A DNA stretch of 33,544 nucleotides from Endozoicomonas sp. (ex Botrylloides leachii) (GTDB taxonomy: Bacteria; Pseudomonadota; Gammaproteobacteria; Pseudomonadales; Endozoicomonadaceae). The notes below the pieces were generated by a model that was given only the letters and a program-made list of their open reading frames with translations, was not told where the DNA came from and made no database searches. Positions 1 to 7,805 of this stretch are shown piece after piece. The stretch covers positions 1 through 33,544 of the forward strand of contig JAQYUY010000140.1 of NCBI GenBank assembly GCA_028728195.1, written 5' to 3'. Position numbers and translations under genes: made by a program. Position 1 is the first letter of the stretch, and every line of letters starts with the position of its first letter.

Positions 1-319
1 TTCTAGAAGCAATTTCGCGCTCGCCGGTTGCTCTTAGTTGCAGTTTGATACGATGAATAGCATCTTCTAGTTGCTCAACGCTCACGGGTCTTTTTTCCAA
101 TGCCCGTATCATACCGGCACGTAGCTTTTCCTCTCGAAATGTTTCTCGGCTACCATCTTGTTTAACCAGTCGAGGTAGCAATAATTCAGCTGACTCATAG
201 GTAGTAAAACGTTCATTGCAGGTTAAACACCCCCGTCGCCTACGCACCTGATTACCATCGGTGACTAGTCTGGAATCAATTACTTTGGTGTCATCAGCAC
301 CACAATAGGGACAATGCAT
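1..319 (-). CDS. nrdR: NrdR transcriptional repressor, 3' part missing
   Basis: This is the N-terminal ~106 residues of the ribonucleotide reductase repressor NrdR, whose family is about 150 residues long. The gene runs off the window edge. Translation from the ATG at 317-319 opens with [17 protein letters not shown]. It has the CPYC and later CLTC cysteine pairs of the N-terminal zinc ribbon, an RRRR basic stretch, and then the start of the ATP-cone domain ([20 protein letters not shown]). In the family, NrdR binds ATP/dATP through the cone and represses nrd operons by binding NrdR boxes. It is cytoplasmic. The neighbour ald is divergent. In many gammaproteobacteria nrdR precedes ribD, which would lie beyond the left edge. 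Identity is very secure; only the missing C-terminus cannot be judged. Confidence 0.95.
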   Translation of the reverse strand, partial: MHCPYCGADDTKVIDSRLVTDGNQVRRRRGCLTCNERFTTYESAELLLPRLVKQDGSRETFREEKLRAGMIRALEKRPVSVEQLEDAIHRIKLQLRATGEREIASR

Positions 320-788
320 AGCTCAACTCTAACCCTTATTTTTTAGTAGTTGCATCTACCGCTCATCTATAGCTATGAAATTAAAGAACCATAGGCCTTC
401 ACATCAATACTTGTAAGCATTAACGGTAATAGGGATTGTATCGGCGAAGCGCTTTTCTGGCAAAAGTACAGCAGCTGCTTATAGCACTAAAAATTACTCA
501 TTTTAATGATACGTATCAATTTTTTGATGCGTTTGGTATGTGACCATACACGCCATTCATTCTCTCTGAATACTCCCAAGATAAAAATGCTATGAGTAAC
601 ATATTTAGGTAGCTATACATTCAAACTTTTAGCATTGATAAGTAGCTTTTTGGTGTAGGTATATTGCCTAATATAACCAATGCATGTTTTATACTTTTAT
701 AGTTAACTCAGCTTTTATAAAGCGCTACATACTGAGCCTATGCCATCAGTTTAAAAGCCCCGCATGTTATCATAGACTGGAGTTTACA
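320..788. other. Divergent nrdR/ald intergenic region
   Basis: This 469-base gap lies between the divergent nrdR and ald genes and must hold both promoters. It is AT-rich with no convincing ORF. An in-frame ATG at 684 would extend Ald by 35 residues, but those residues match nothing in the family and lack a ribosome binding site. I could not fix a -35/-10 pair with normal spacing. Confidence 0.5.
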
Positions 789-1910
789 ATGCGTATTGGT
801 ATCCCTAAAGAAATCAAAAATCACGAATATCGTGTTGGCCTGACACCGGCTTCTGCCCATGAGTTTATTGCCAATGGTCATCAGGTGTTTGTTGAAACCC
901 ATGCAGGAGAAGGCATTGATTTCAGTGATGATGACTACCGAGCGGCAGGTGTAGAAGTGTTGGAAACAGCTGACGATGTTTTCAAACAATCAGAAATGAT
1001 CGTTAAAGTAAAGGAGCCGCAGGCTATTGAACGTGCCCGTCTGAAGTCGCATCACACGCTATTTACTTATCTACATTTGGCTCCCGATATAGAGCAGGCC
1101 CATGGTTTAATTAAATCAGGTGCTGTCTGCATTGCTTATGAAACAGTAACAAACGACAAAGGAGGTTTGCCACTGCTGGCTCCTATGTCTGCTGTTGCTG
1201 GACGTATGTCAATTCAAGCTGGAGCGCACTCACTTGAAAAATCCCAAGGTGGTCGTGCAGTGCTTATCGGGGGGGTTCCTGGCGTTAAGCCGGCTAAGGT
1301 TGTTATTATCGGCGGGGGTGTTGTTGGCGAAAATGCTGCTGAAATGGCTGTTGGCATGGGTGCTGAAGTTATTATTCTTGACCGCTCTATAAGCGTTTTA
1401 CGCCGTCTTTCAAAGCGTTTCTACAATAGCATAAAAACAATTTATTCCACAGCTTCTGCGCTAGCTGACCATATTTCTGAAGCAGATTTAGTGATTGGAG
1501 CCGTATTACTACCTGGCGCCGCTGCCCCTAAGCTGCTTACGCGGGAATTAATTGCTACGATGAAAAAAGGCGCCGTTATCGTCGATGTAGCTATTGATCA
1601 AGGAGGGTGCGCTGAAACATCCAGACCCACCACGCATGCTGAACCGACATACATAGTTGATGGTATTGTCCACTACTGTGTAGCTAATATGCCTGGCGCG
1701 GTTGCTCGCACATCTACTATTGCGCTAAATAATGCAACGTTACCCTATGCCATTGCATTAGCAAATAAAGGCATTAAGCAAGCACTTCAGGATGATAAAC
1801 ACCTGTTGCGAGGGCTTAATGTTTGTCGAGGTCATATCACCTGTGAAGATGTGTCCACAGCATTGAATTTACCTTATGTGCCCGCTGAAAGCGTTATTGA
1901 AGAATTATAA
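789..1910 (+). CDS. ald: Alanine dehydrogenase
   Basis: NAD-dependent L-alanine dehydrogenase, interconverting alanine and pyruvate plus ammonia in the cytoplasm. The start is the ATG at 789, preceded by GGAG at 779-782. This gives 373 residues, the normal family length, and the opening MRIGIPKEIKNHEYRVGLTP matches the family. Catalytic and binding residues fall at the canonical positions: Arg15, Lys75 (KVKEP) and His96 (YLHL). A Rossmann fold follows at about 168-200 (VVIIGGGVVGENAAEMA), and the aspartate of the VDVAIDQGG motif is near 270. It usually forms a hexamer. It stands alone, facing nrdR on one side and converging on a rhodanese gene on the other. A sodium:alanine symporter at 15.3 kb could supply substrate (inference). 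No truncation is seen. Confidence 0.96.
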   Translation: MRIGIPKEIKNHEYRVGLTPASAHEFIANGHQVFVETHAGEGIDFSDDDYRAAGVEVLETADDVFKQSEMIVKVKEPQAIERARLKSHHTLFTYLHLAPDIEQAHGLIKSGAVCIAYETVTNDKGGLPLLAPMSAVAGRMSIQAGAHSLEKSQGGRAVLIGGVPGVKPAKVVIIGGGVVGENAAEMAVGMGAEVIILDRSISVLRRLSKRFYNSIKTIYSTASALADHISEADLVIGAVLLPGAAAPKLLTRELIATMKKGAVIVDVAIDQGGCAETSRPTTHAEPTYIVDGIVHYCVANMPGAVARTSTIALNNATLPYAIALANKGIKQALQDDKHLLRGLNVCRGHITCEDVSTALNLPYVPAESVIEEL

Positions 1911-1983
1911 TAGGCAGACTGTTAAGACAGGCTCTTAGGTTTTAATAGACAACGCAGCATCTATTTAGGCAAGTTTACGTATT

Positions 1984-2141
1984 GATACCCATCACCTTTC
2001 CTAACTAGGCTGCGCTGATCATAGGAATACCGGAACTGCGTTGGCATTCCTCGAAATAGCCCTACTCTTATTTATCATTTCGCCTTGTGCTAGAGTCTAA
2101 CTATCCATGCTGATGAGGGTGGTTAGAAAACATGGTTATTA
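1984..2141 (-). repeat. Dispersed palindromic-ended repeat, copy A
   Basis: Degenerate copy of a roughly 100-165 bp intergenic element. The left end resembles TATACCAATCGT..TTCTAACTA and the right end (2121-2141) reads GGTTAGAAAACATGGTTATT, its approximate inverse. Internal words shared with other copies include CTGCG, TGTGCTAGAGTC and CATGCTGATGAGG. It sits between the convergent genes ald and the rhodanese. Orientation is opposite to the copy at 28927. Confidence 0.6.
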
Positions 2142-2207
2142 TGCAAACCAGTCGATAACGAGTCCCTGATGATAAAGAGCAATGCAACTATTTTAACGAC
2201 AATAGAT

Positions 2208-2723
2208 TTATTTATTCCAAGGCATCTTAGCCAGAAGCTTGGTCAGCCCGCACCAGCCAGTGAGCCCAGCATTGACTAGCCCAGCGCCAAAGAACGCTGA
2301 GCCAAGTGAAAACGCAGGGTTTACCATATAGCCGAGCAAACTAAATACCAATACACCTAGACCAATGGTCAGCTGCACTTGCTGATCTATAGGTAATAGG
2401 TTTTTACCGCTACCTTCAACCGCAAAGCCTGCCTGTTTCCATGCTTCAAAACCACCGTCAATATTATAGACGTTCAACGCGTTATTCTCAGCGATCAATT
2501 TTTCACAAGCACGCTTGCCACGGATACCTTTTTGACAATAGATCAATATTTTCTTATCAGTTGGTTCAAGCGCACTACAACAAATTGAACCCAGCGGATG
2601 CAAGGCTGAACCCATAATATTTTGCGCTGCATGTTCCGCTGGCTCACGTACATCAATAAGAATGGCCTCATTATCTTCTAGCCACTGTTTTGCAGTAGAT
2701 ACTTTTATATTTTTTATCGTCAT
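2208..2723 (-). CDS. YgaP-like membrane rhodanese
   Basis: Sulfurtransferase-type protein of 171 residues: an N-terminal rhodanese domain (about 1-105) followed by two membrane segments (about 118-165, DUF2892 type), the architecture of E. coli YgaP. Cys63 in YCQKGIRG is the expected active-site cysteine. The first half also has the IDVREPAEH rhodanese motif. I chose the ATG at 2721-2723 because GGGAGTGGG lies just upstream and the protein then matches YgaP's start. The longer frame from 2846 would translate repeat DNA. Rhodaneses of this class move sulfane sulfur at the inner membrane; the physiological partner is unknown. It stands alone between repeat copies and converges with ald. Family call is secure, exact role is not. 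Confidence 0.88.
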   Translation of the reverse strand: MTIKNIKVSTAKQWLEDNEAILIDVREPAEHAAQNIMGSALHPLGSICCSALEPTDKKILIYCQKGIRGKRACEKLIAENNALNVYNIDGGFEAWKQAGFAVEGSGKNLLPIDQQVQLTIGLGVLVFSLLGYMVNPAFSLGSAFFGAGLVNAGLTGWCGLTKLLAKMPWNK

Positions 2724-2818
2724 TTCCCACTCCCTCACACGGGTGTTTGTAATAACGGAGCTATTGTCTATTTTGATTAAAAAAAAATATCGGCACTGAC
2801 CACCGAAATAAAGCATAT

Positions 2819-2924
2819 TATACCCAAGTGAATTCAAGATGCTCATTTTTCTTCCAAGCTTACTCCTTAAAATGAAGGGTTATAGCTGAATAAACGCGAG
2901 CATCTTGAAAGGGTTTGAGTATAT
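2819..2924. repeat. Small inverted-repeat element (MITE-like)
   Basis: An approximately 105 bp element with imperfect terminal inverted repeats. The left end is TATACCCAAGTGAATTCAAG (then ATGCTC) and the right end (2898-2923) is GAGCATCTTGAAAGGGTTTG followed by AGTATA. Both ends finish in TATA. The right TATA is shared with the left end of repeat copy B, so two elements abut. Similar TATACCC..TTCAAG ends are known from non-autonomous elements in other gammaproteobacteria (recollection only). No coding capacity. Confidence 0.6.
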
Positions 2925-3058
2925 ACCAACCATCTTTTCTAACTATGCAAGTGGTCTGGCCATTTGAGCATCCGAATATCAGGACTGCGTTATTACACCT
3001 TGGCTAGAGTTCGGTTGCTCATGCTCATGACGGTAGTTAGCAAACACGATTTGTGTTA
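2922..3058 (-). repeat. Dispersed palindromic-ended repeat, copy B
   Basis: Begins TATACCAACCATCTTTTCTA at 2922 and ends with TAGTTAGCAAACACGATTTG near 3055. These are inverse to each other apart from a few mismatches. Internal words CAGGACTGCG, TTGGCTAGAGTTCGG and CATGCTCATGACGG are shared with copies A and C. It lies between the rhodanese and the antiporter, both on the minus strand. It directly abuts another inverted-repeat element on its left. Confidence 0.7.
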
Positions 3059-3103
3059 ACGGGTTTTTCCTGAGAGTCTTACTATTGTTTTAGTTTAGCT
3101 CAG

Positions 3104-4279
3104 TTAATCGCTTCTTAAGTTTGACTTATAAGAAATGGGTGTCGGTAAGCGAAAAACAACCAGATAAGTTGAAACGATAAACGTTATAATAGCCGCACCT
3201 TCAATCACTAACATCGCATCGCCAGAGATTTTCCCTGCAGCAAGCGCACCAGAGGCTAGAAGTAGCGAAAACTCACTGCTTTGCCCCAGCCTTAAGCCCA
3301 TATTTGCAGCACTTTGGGGGCGCTCTTTTGCTAAATATTGTAATAGGAATTTAAATAATAGAGGCTTGCAGACAAGGATTATCAGCGCTGAGGCAACCAC
3401 CGCCATAAATAATCGCGTTGAAAGAAAAGGATCAAACTGCGCCCCTACTGAAAAGAAAAATAAAATTAAGAAAAATTCTCTCAGGGGCTTTAAGCCCTCA
3501 GCAATGACTAAAGATACCGGCGAAGTTGCCAACGTAACACCAGCAACAAATGCACCCACTTCATGGGATAGCCCCAGCCATTCAGCCGCCTCGGCAGACA
3601 CAAAGCACCAACCCAGAGACATAAGGAAAATATACTCAGAAATCACATCAAATCGAGTAAACAATGGTAAGACAATGTAACGAACAATAGCCCATGAGGT
3701 AATGGCAAAGACAGCGGTTTTTAACGGCAGTAACACTGCATTCATCGTCATATCAGAACCATTACTATACAGCATAAGCACCGTCAAAATAGCAAGTATA
3801 TCTTCAAAAAGTAAAATGCTAATCATGACTTCACCGGATCTTCGATGATGCAGCGTTGTTGTTGGAATCAATTTCAGGCTGACTACGGTACTGGAAAAAG
3901 ACAAGGCAATCCCTGCAACAACGGCATCGATAGTTGAGAATTTAAACAGAGTAACTAACATCATCCAGATAATAATAGTAGTGGCTGTTATACATAATAA
4001 AGTAACCACTGCCGTTTGTTTTAACTGTTTGAATAAATTTGTAGGGTGAAGGTGAAGACCTAATAAAAACATTAATAAAATGATCCCCATACGGGAAATA
4101 GTATCAATGTGGCCATCGTTGATCATTAAGCTAGCCCCATTAGGTCCTACTATTACACCAAGCAGTATGTAAGCTAAAATAATGGGCTGTCTTAGCCAGA
4201 CAAACAGGGTGCCAAAAATTGATGCTCCCCCAAAAATAAGTGCCATATCTAAAACAAGATGATCAAATGCCCAGTGCAC
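3104..4279 (-). CDS. CPA2-family cation:proton antiporter
   Basis: Integral membrane protein of 391 residues with about 11-12 hydrophobic segments along its whole length. Family signs are the early glycine-rich stretch ILAYILLGVIVGPNG (about 31-45), GIILLMFLLGLHLHP (about 65-79), SFSSTVVSLKLI (about 127-138) and LLFEDILAIL (about 155-164). All are typical of the KefB/KefC/YbaL-type Na+/H+ exchanger domain. The cytoplasmic RCK/TrkA-N domain found in KefB, KefC and YbaL is absent, so this is a transporter-only version. The start is a GTG at 4277-4279 with AGGG about ten bases upstream; the ATG twelve codons later is an alternative. It probably exchanges K+ or Na+ for protons, but the ion cannot be read from sequence. 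Confidence 0.85.
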   Translation of the reverse strand: MHWAFDHLVLDMALIFGGASIFGTLFVWLRQPIILAYILLGVIVGPNGASLMINDGHIDTISRMGIILLMFLLGLHLHPTNLFKQLKQTAVVTLLCITATTIIIWMMLVTLFKFSTIDAVVAGIALSFSSTVVSLKLIPTTTLHHRRSGEVMISILLFEDILAILTVLMLYSNGSDMTMNAVLLPLKTAVFAITSWAIVRYIVLPLFTRFDVISEYIFLMSLGWCFVSAEAAEWLGLSHEVGAFVAGVTLATSPVSLVIAEGLKPLREFFLILFFFSVGAQFDPFLSTRLFMAVVASALIILVCKPLLFKFLLQYLAKERPQSAANMGLRLGQSSEFSLLLASGALAAGKISGDAMLVIEGAAIITFIVSTYLVVFRLPTPISYKSNLRSD

Positions 4280-4342
4280 AGCTATACCCTGTCGTTAATT
4301 CGTAAAAACTGCTCATACTCTTTTTACAAACAGTCTTTTATG

Positions 4343-4507
4343 TATAATGCCAGTTGAATTTTGTAACTACGCTATTGCATAACCTTTAGAACACCAGCAC
4401 TACGTTGGAGTGGTTCGCAATAGCTCTGCTATTACTCACCATTATATCTTGTGCTGGAGTCCGGCCGCCCATGCTCACTATGGTAGTTAGAAAACACGAT
4501 TAGTATA
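4343..4507 (-). repeat. Dispersed palindromic-ended repeat, copy C
   Basis: Full-size copy (about 165 bp) in the same orientation as A and B. The right end TAGTTAGAAAACACGATTAG then TATA is well kept; the left end (TATAATGCCAGTTGAATTTT) has drifted. The interior reads as the reverse complement of the copy at 28927, including the shared words GAGTAATAG and CAGAGCTATTGCGAA (on the opposite strand). Confidence 0.7.
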
Positions 4508-4720
4508 AGTTGTTATTTTGCATAGAAACCGCTACGACTAACCTTTGAAGTAGATTCTATATAAACGTAGCGTTAGATGCATGGCTATCGTGAAGAAGAA
4601 CCTTAAAAAAGGTATCATAAGGTAAATTTCATTAAGCTAGCCACCTATTAAAGTAGGCTATAGCATGGATATTGAAAATAGTTTTTTAACATTGTTTTAG
4701 CGGCACCGAATGCAATAAAA

Positions 4721-4824
4721 GTTTTAAACTGCGCTATTGCACTAACCATTAGCACGCTTGCACCGGGTTATAACTCTTTGCAATATCTCTGCCATGGTGG
4801 TAATTAGAAAACACGATTGGTATA
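4721..4824 (-). repeat. Dispersed palindromic-ended repeat, copy D
   Basis: Shortened copy of about 104 bp. It starts within AAACTGCGCTATTGCACTAA and ends TAATTAGAAAACACGATTGG then TATA, the best-preserved right end in the window. Compared with copy C it lacks part of the middle, including the GTGCTGGAGTC block. It lies only 213 bp from copy C, in the same orientation. Confidence 0.65.
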
Positions 4825-4941
4825 AAACGTTATTCACAATAACGCATTTTAAAAGATGAGTGCTCCCGCATCCACTAACTTGTGCTGCTAGCGCCTTAAT
4901 CTAGCAGTATTTCTTATGGTCTCCGATTAAAGCTACCTAAT

Positions 4942-4975
4942 AGGCAGAATTTTAATACTGCCTCTAAGATTTTAT
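4942..4975. repeat. Hairpin resembling one after ald
   Basis: AGGCAG (4942-4947) pairs perfectly with CTGCCT (4958-4963) around a ten-base A/T loop, followed by CTAAGATTTTAT. A related but less perfect sequence, TAATAGGCAGACTGTTAAGA with CAGGCTCTTAGGTTTTAA, lies just after the ald stop (1908-1945). Both could be terminators for the plus strand. Only the ald copy has a plus-strand gene ahead of it. Confidence 0.4.
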
Positions 4976-5057
4976 ACCTTATGTTTTTAGTGATTTTGCT
5001 TGCAATGTTATAATGTAGTCGGTTAGGAATAACTAAAAATGATAAATTACATAAAAT

Positions 5058-5561
5058 TTATACAACAACTGACTCATTTAAGTGACTAAGAATTATGCTG
5101 AATTCTTGCTGAGCCAAACGTTGGGCATTTTGACCAACAAAGCGACAAAGCGTTTCACCAATAAATGGAATAGATGTATTGATGTCAATAAATACAGAAT
5201 TCTCGCAACCTGTGGCCGTTGACCGTAGGCTCATCGTACCACTAATGCGCACAGGAACACCTAAAATGTCCACGCTAAATTGACAGTACCAACCATCTGT
5301 CGTTTGAGTCCACTCTTCTTTTTGGCGAACCCTATTCCACTCACCCATGAATTTTTTTATAACAGCCGGAATATCTTCGCTCGCAGGCATCTCTCTACGA
5401 GAATCCACATAAAGATTTGCGTCTAAAAGATTAATTTTTTTTATTTTTATGTTACGCGCACCTAGTAGAGTATATTTCTCTTCAATAAACGCGGAATCAG
5501 CAAAAAGGTTAAAAACAGAATGCAGCGGATGAGGGTAGTTATGGGTTTGATTAATATGCAT
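5058..5561 (-). CDS. DUF2505-family protein
   Basis: Protein of 167 residues with the pattern of the DUF2505 family, a small START/SRPBCC-like fold assumed to bind a hydrophobic ligand. Visible features are an N-terminal H-x-Y segment (HNYPHPLHSVFNLFAD), alternating beta strands through the middle (QFSVDILGVPVRISGTMSLR) and a C-terminal amphipathic helix (LCRFVGQNAQRLAQQEFSII), as in SRPBCC proteins. There is no signal peptide, so it should be cytoplasmic. The ATG at 5559-5561 has AGGAAG a few bases upstream. It is a single gene, divergent from the phasin gene across a 490-base gap. No function is known for the family. Confidence 0.7.
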   Translation of the reverse strand: MHINQTHNYPHPLHSVFNLFADSAFIEEKYTLLGARNIKIKKINLLDANLYVDSRREMPASEDIPAVIKKFMGEWNRVRQKEEWTQTTDGWYCQFSVDILGVPVRISGTMSLRSTATGCENSVFIDINTSIPFIGETLCRFVGQNAQRLAQQEFSIILSHLNESVVV

Positions 5562-6053
5562 TAGAACTTCCTGATTAAAGGGTAGCTAGCTATAAGAGGT
5601 TAGCGATTTTGATCGTTATATTTGCCAAGGTTTAGCGTAAAATATAGTTAGGCTAAGTCTATTTTTTCATGTGCGATCACTGCTTTATAAACGAAATATT
5701 TTTTTGTATTATGGTTGCGCTAAATAACCGATTTATACAAAATAATGTCTTCTACTGTTCATGAACTGGTATAAGAGCATAAACTATACGACATGGTTTT
5801 TGCGGATAATGACTTAAATCAATATTCAAGTAATTTATGTTTTAATACTGTTAGCTTATTTTTAATAAGCAGTACCCAGCCGACAAAGTCTGATAACTAG
5901 TATTGAGATTAATTAGTAGGTTATCAGTCAAAAAGTACCGTAGGAAGAAGCGATAGGGCTTAGTATTATTGGAAAAAATCGCTTACAGTATTGTGTTTGA
6001 TAAAGTGTAAATAATAACAACAGATTCGGCGATGTTCGCCGATGGAGCGTATC
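5562..6053. other. Divergent intergenic region
   Basis: About 490 AT-rich bases between the divergent DUF2505 and phasin genes, with no ORF worth calling. It should hold both promoters. I found no -35/-10 pair I would defend, no repeat copy and no RNA gene. Confidence 0.4.
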
Positions 6054-6395
6054 ATGTACGAAAAAATATATCTGGCCGGCTTGGGAGTTTACAACAGATC
6101 TGAAAAATTAGGGAAGGAAGGCTTTAAGCTGTTTGAGGAACTAGCAGATGAGGGCGTTGATATACAGGATCGCATCAGCAAAAATGTAGATCACTTGAAA
6201 CAGAAATCAAAAGACATATTTTTCAGAAATGTAAACACAATAAGTAGACTACTAACGTTTAACGCTAAAAATGACGATGTTGAAGTACTTTCTCGCCAAA
6301 TAGACGAGCTAACTAATGCGGTAAGTGCATTGGTGTTAGCCTCGGCACAAGATGAACAGAAAATGACTACAAAGGCTAATCCGCATCGTAAATAA
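6054..6395 (+). CDS. Phasin-like PHA granule-associated protein
   Basis: 113-residue protein resembling the N-terminal half of PhaI/PhaF-type phasins, which coat polyhydroxyalkanoate granules. Visible signs are the opening YEKIYLAGLGVYNRSEKLG, the conserved GKEGFKLFEELADEG (about 21-35), and long heptad-rich helices through residues 35-105 that suggest a coiled coil. The start is the ATG at 6054 because TGGAG (6043-6047) sits seven bases upstream; the ATG at 6042 overlaps that signal. It lacks the Lys/Ala-rich DNA-binding tail of PhaF. A ParA ATPase follows 139 bases later on the same strand. No PHA synthase gene is in view, so the granule role rests on family resemblance. Confidence 0.75.
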   Translation: MYEKIYLAGLGVYNRSEKLGKEGFKLFEELADEGVDIQDRISKNVDHLKQKSKDIFFRNVNTISRLLTFNAKNDDVEVLSRQIDELTNAVSALVLASAQDEQKMTTKANPHRK

Positions 6396-6434
6396 CCTGC
6401 TAGGTAGTCGCCCAATAGGCTATGAAACATAGTT

Positions 6435-6470
6435 GAGCTCGATCATGAAAATGGATCGGCTCTATTAATT
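6435..6470 (+). terminator. Possible weak terminator after phasin gene
   Basis: GAGCTCGATC (6435-6444) can pair with GATCGGCTC (6454-6462) with one bulge around a nine-base loop, followed by TATTAATT. The U-tract is poor, so readthrough into parA would be expected. It may be attenuation or only a chance hairpin. Confidence 0.3.
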
Positions 6471-6534
6471 GCCAGATGTGTATCATAAAATGGCATAAAG
6501 GATTGTGGCATATCATACTGGGCGGAGAATAATA

Positions 6535-7317
6535 ATGAAACGGGTAGTATTTAATCTAAAGGGCGGTGTTGGGAAAACCAGTATCACATGTAATCTCGCG
6601 GCGGTCAGTGCCAAAGAAAAATTAAAAACGCTGGTTGTGGATCTGGACCCGCAAGGCAATAGTAGTCATTATCTTTTGGGGAAACCCGCATCTGAATATC
6701 AAGCTAACTTAGCTGGATTTTTTGAGCAAGTACTCAGCTTTTCTGTTTTTTCACGAAAACCAGAAGATTTTATTCATCCAACGCCGTTTGAGTGTCTTGA
6801 TGTGATGCCTTCCAGTCCTGAGTTGAATTACTTAGAACATAAACTCGTGGCTAAGCATAAAATTTATAAATTAAAATCAACGCTAAGTAGGTTAGCTAAC
6901 CAATACGATCGAATTTATATTGATACCGCGCCGGCACTTAACTTTTATACTCACTCAGCACTAATTGCCGCTAATCGCTGCTTAGTACCATTTGACTGTG
7001 ATGATTTCTCTCGTCAGGCATTGTACACCGTTTTGGGTGAAATTCAGGAAATTCAGGAAGACCATAACCGTGATCTTAGGGTTGAAGGTATTATTGTCAA
7101 TCAGTTTGATGCGCGCGCTAAACTGCCTACTGAGCTTGTCAATACATTGATAGAAGAAGGTTTGCCGGTAGTATCAACGCACTTATCATCATCGGTCATT
7201 ATGCGAGAGTCACATCAACTGCGAACCCCTTTAGTTGATTTTGCACCAAAACATGCATTAACAATAAAATTCCGACAGCTGCATCGATCTTTAGATAAAG
7301 AAGAAGCATTAACCTAA
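6535..7317 (+). CDS. ParA-family ATPase, orphan
   Basis: Deviant Walker-A ATPase of the ParA/Soj/MinD class, 260 residues. KGGVGKTS is at residues 9-16, with the signature lysine Lys9. The A' motif VVDLDPQGN is at 34-42, and the Walker B-like strand RIYIDTAPAL lies around 130. The start is the ATG at 6535, seven bases after GGAG (6523-6526); the frame also opens 30 bases earlier. There is no N-terminal helix-turn-helix and no parB or parS-like site nearby, so it is unlikely to be the chromosomal partition ParA. It follows a phasin-like gene, with a possible weak hairpin between them. ParA ATPases are known to position non-DNA cargo, so granule placement is one reading (inference). Confidence 0.85.
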   Translation: MKRVVFNLKGGVGKTSITCNLAAVSAKEKLKTLVVDLDPQGNSSHYLLGKPASEYQANLAGFFEQVLSFSVFSRKPEDFIHPTPFECLDVMPSSPELNYLEHKLVAKHKIYKLKSTLSRLANQYDRIYIDTAPALNFYTHSALIAANRCLVPFDCDDFSRQALYTVLGEIQEIQEDHNRDLRVEGIIVNQFDARAKLPTELVNTLIEEGLPVVSTHLSSSVIMRESHQLRTPLVDFAPKHALTIKFRQLHRSLDKEEALT

Positions 7318-7769
7318 GCGTACGTTAACTAAATGGTAGCACTATTATATCTATTGCTGCCCAAAACCTATTTTACCATCCATCTTTCTGAGCCGGTTAA
7401 TCGGCTGGTTGTAAGGGCTTAAATTGCTTGTGCTGTAGTAGTTCAGATTTGATCGGATAGTTACCGAGTTTTTAGAAGCTGTTCATAATCTTAATTTTCG
7501 CTTGAATTTTTCTGAATAAGAAAAAATCTCTCAGTGAGATCATTCGTAAATACTTTTAATCTATTCTTCAAGCGCTTGACAGCGCTATACCGAGCATGAA
7601 TTGAATACAGGTCTTCCAATTAATGCCTTTGGCTCTTCGGCTATAAATCATAATAGTTGGTAGTTCTATCGGTTAATAAACTCACTAATAGCATGGTATT
7701 TACTCGATAAATACGGAAATACGCTACTGTGCTGAATCAGCCAAAAAAAGCTCAGTTAATTTTAATCAT
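7318..7769. other. parA/rpoD convergent gap with IS-like remnant
   Basis: About 450 bases between the convergent parA and rpoD genes. The stretch 7471-7580 resembles 17549-17660 and looks like the decayed end of an insertion sequence. No gene is evident. Confidence 0.45.
7471..7580 (+). repeat. Degenerate IS-end repeat, copy 1
   Basis: TTTAGAAGCTGTTCATAATC followed by TTAATTTTCGCTTGAATTTT aligns with TTATTAGAAACTGTGCATAA and CCTTGATTTTCCTTGAAAAT at 17549. The similarity continues through GAATAA, CTCAG and AATCTATT to about 7580. No transposase frame survives here. The matching copy at 17.5 kb is followed by what looks like decayed IS5-type transposase sequence. Confidence 0.5.
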
Positions 7770-7800
7770 AAAAAAAAAGAGGAATAACCTCTCTTTTTTT
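7770..7800 (-). terminator. rpoD intrinsic terminator, possibly bidirectional
   Basis: On the minus strand the stem AGAGG..CCTCT, with loop TTATT, is followed by a run of T beginning six bases beyond the rpoD stop. A matching A-run on the other arm extends the stem and gives a U-tract in both directions. It could therefore also stop transcripts coming from parA. Confidence 0.8.
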
Positions 7801-7805
7801 ATGGT

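Larger units (their letters stand above)
4280..5057. other. Gene-free region carrying two repeat copies
   Basis: 778 bases without a supported gene, between the antiporter and the DUF2505 gene, both on the minus strand. It holds repeat copies C and D and a hairpin at 4942-4963. A second possible hairpin lies at 4632-4662, around GCTAGCC..CTATT..AGTAGGCTATAGC. The antiporter promoter should lie near 4300-4340. I see no RNA gene. Confidence 0.45.

Noticed and set aside
684..788. 35-residue N-terminal extension of Ald
   Set aside because: Lacks a ribosome binding site and similarity; the ATG at 789 gives the family-standard start.
2724..2846. 41-residue N-terminal extension of the YgaP-like rhodanese
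   Set aside because: Its first codons derive from the 2819 repeat element; the ATG at 2723 has a strong Shine-Dalgarno and matches YgaP.
3366..3680. 104-codon plus-strand frame inside the antiporter
   Set aside because: Antisense shadow of a clear membrane-transport gene, with no independent support.
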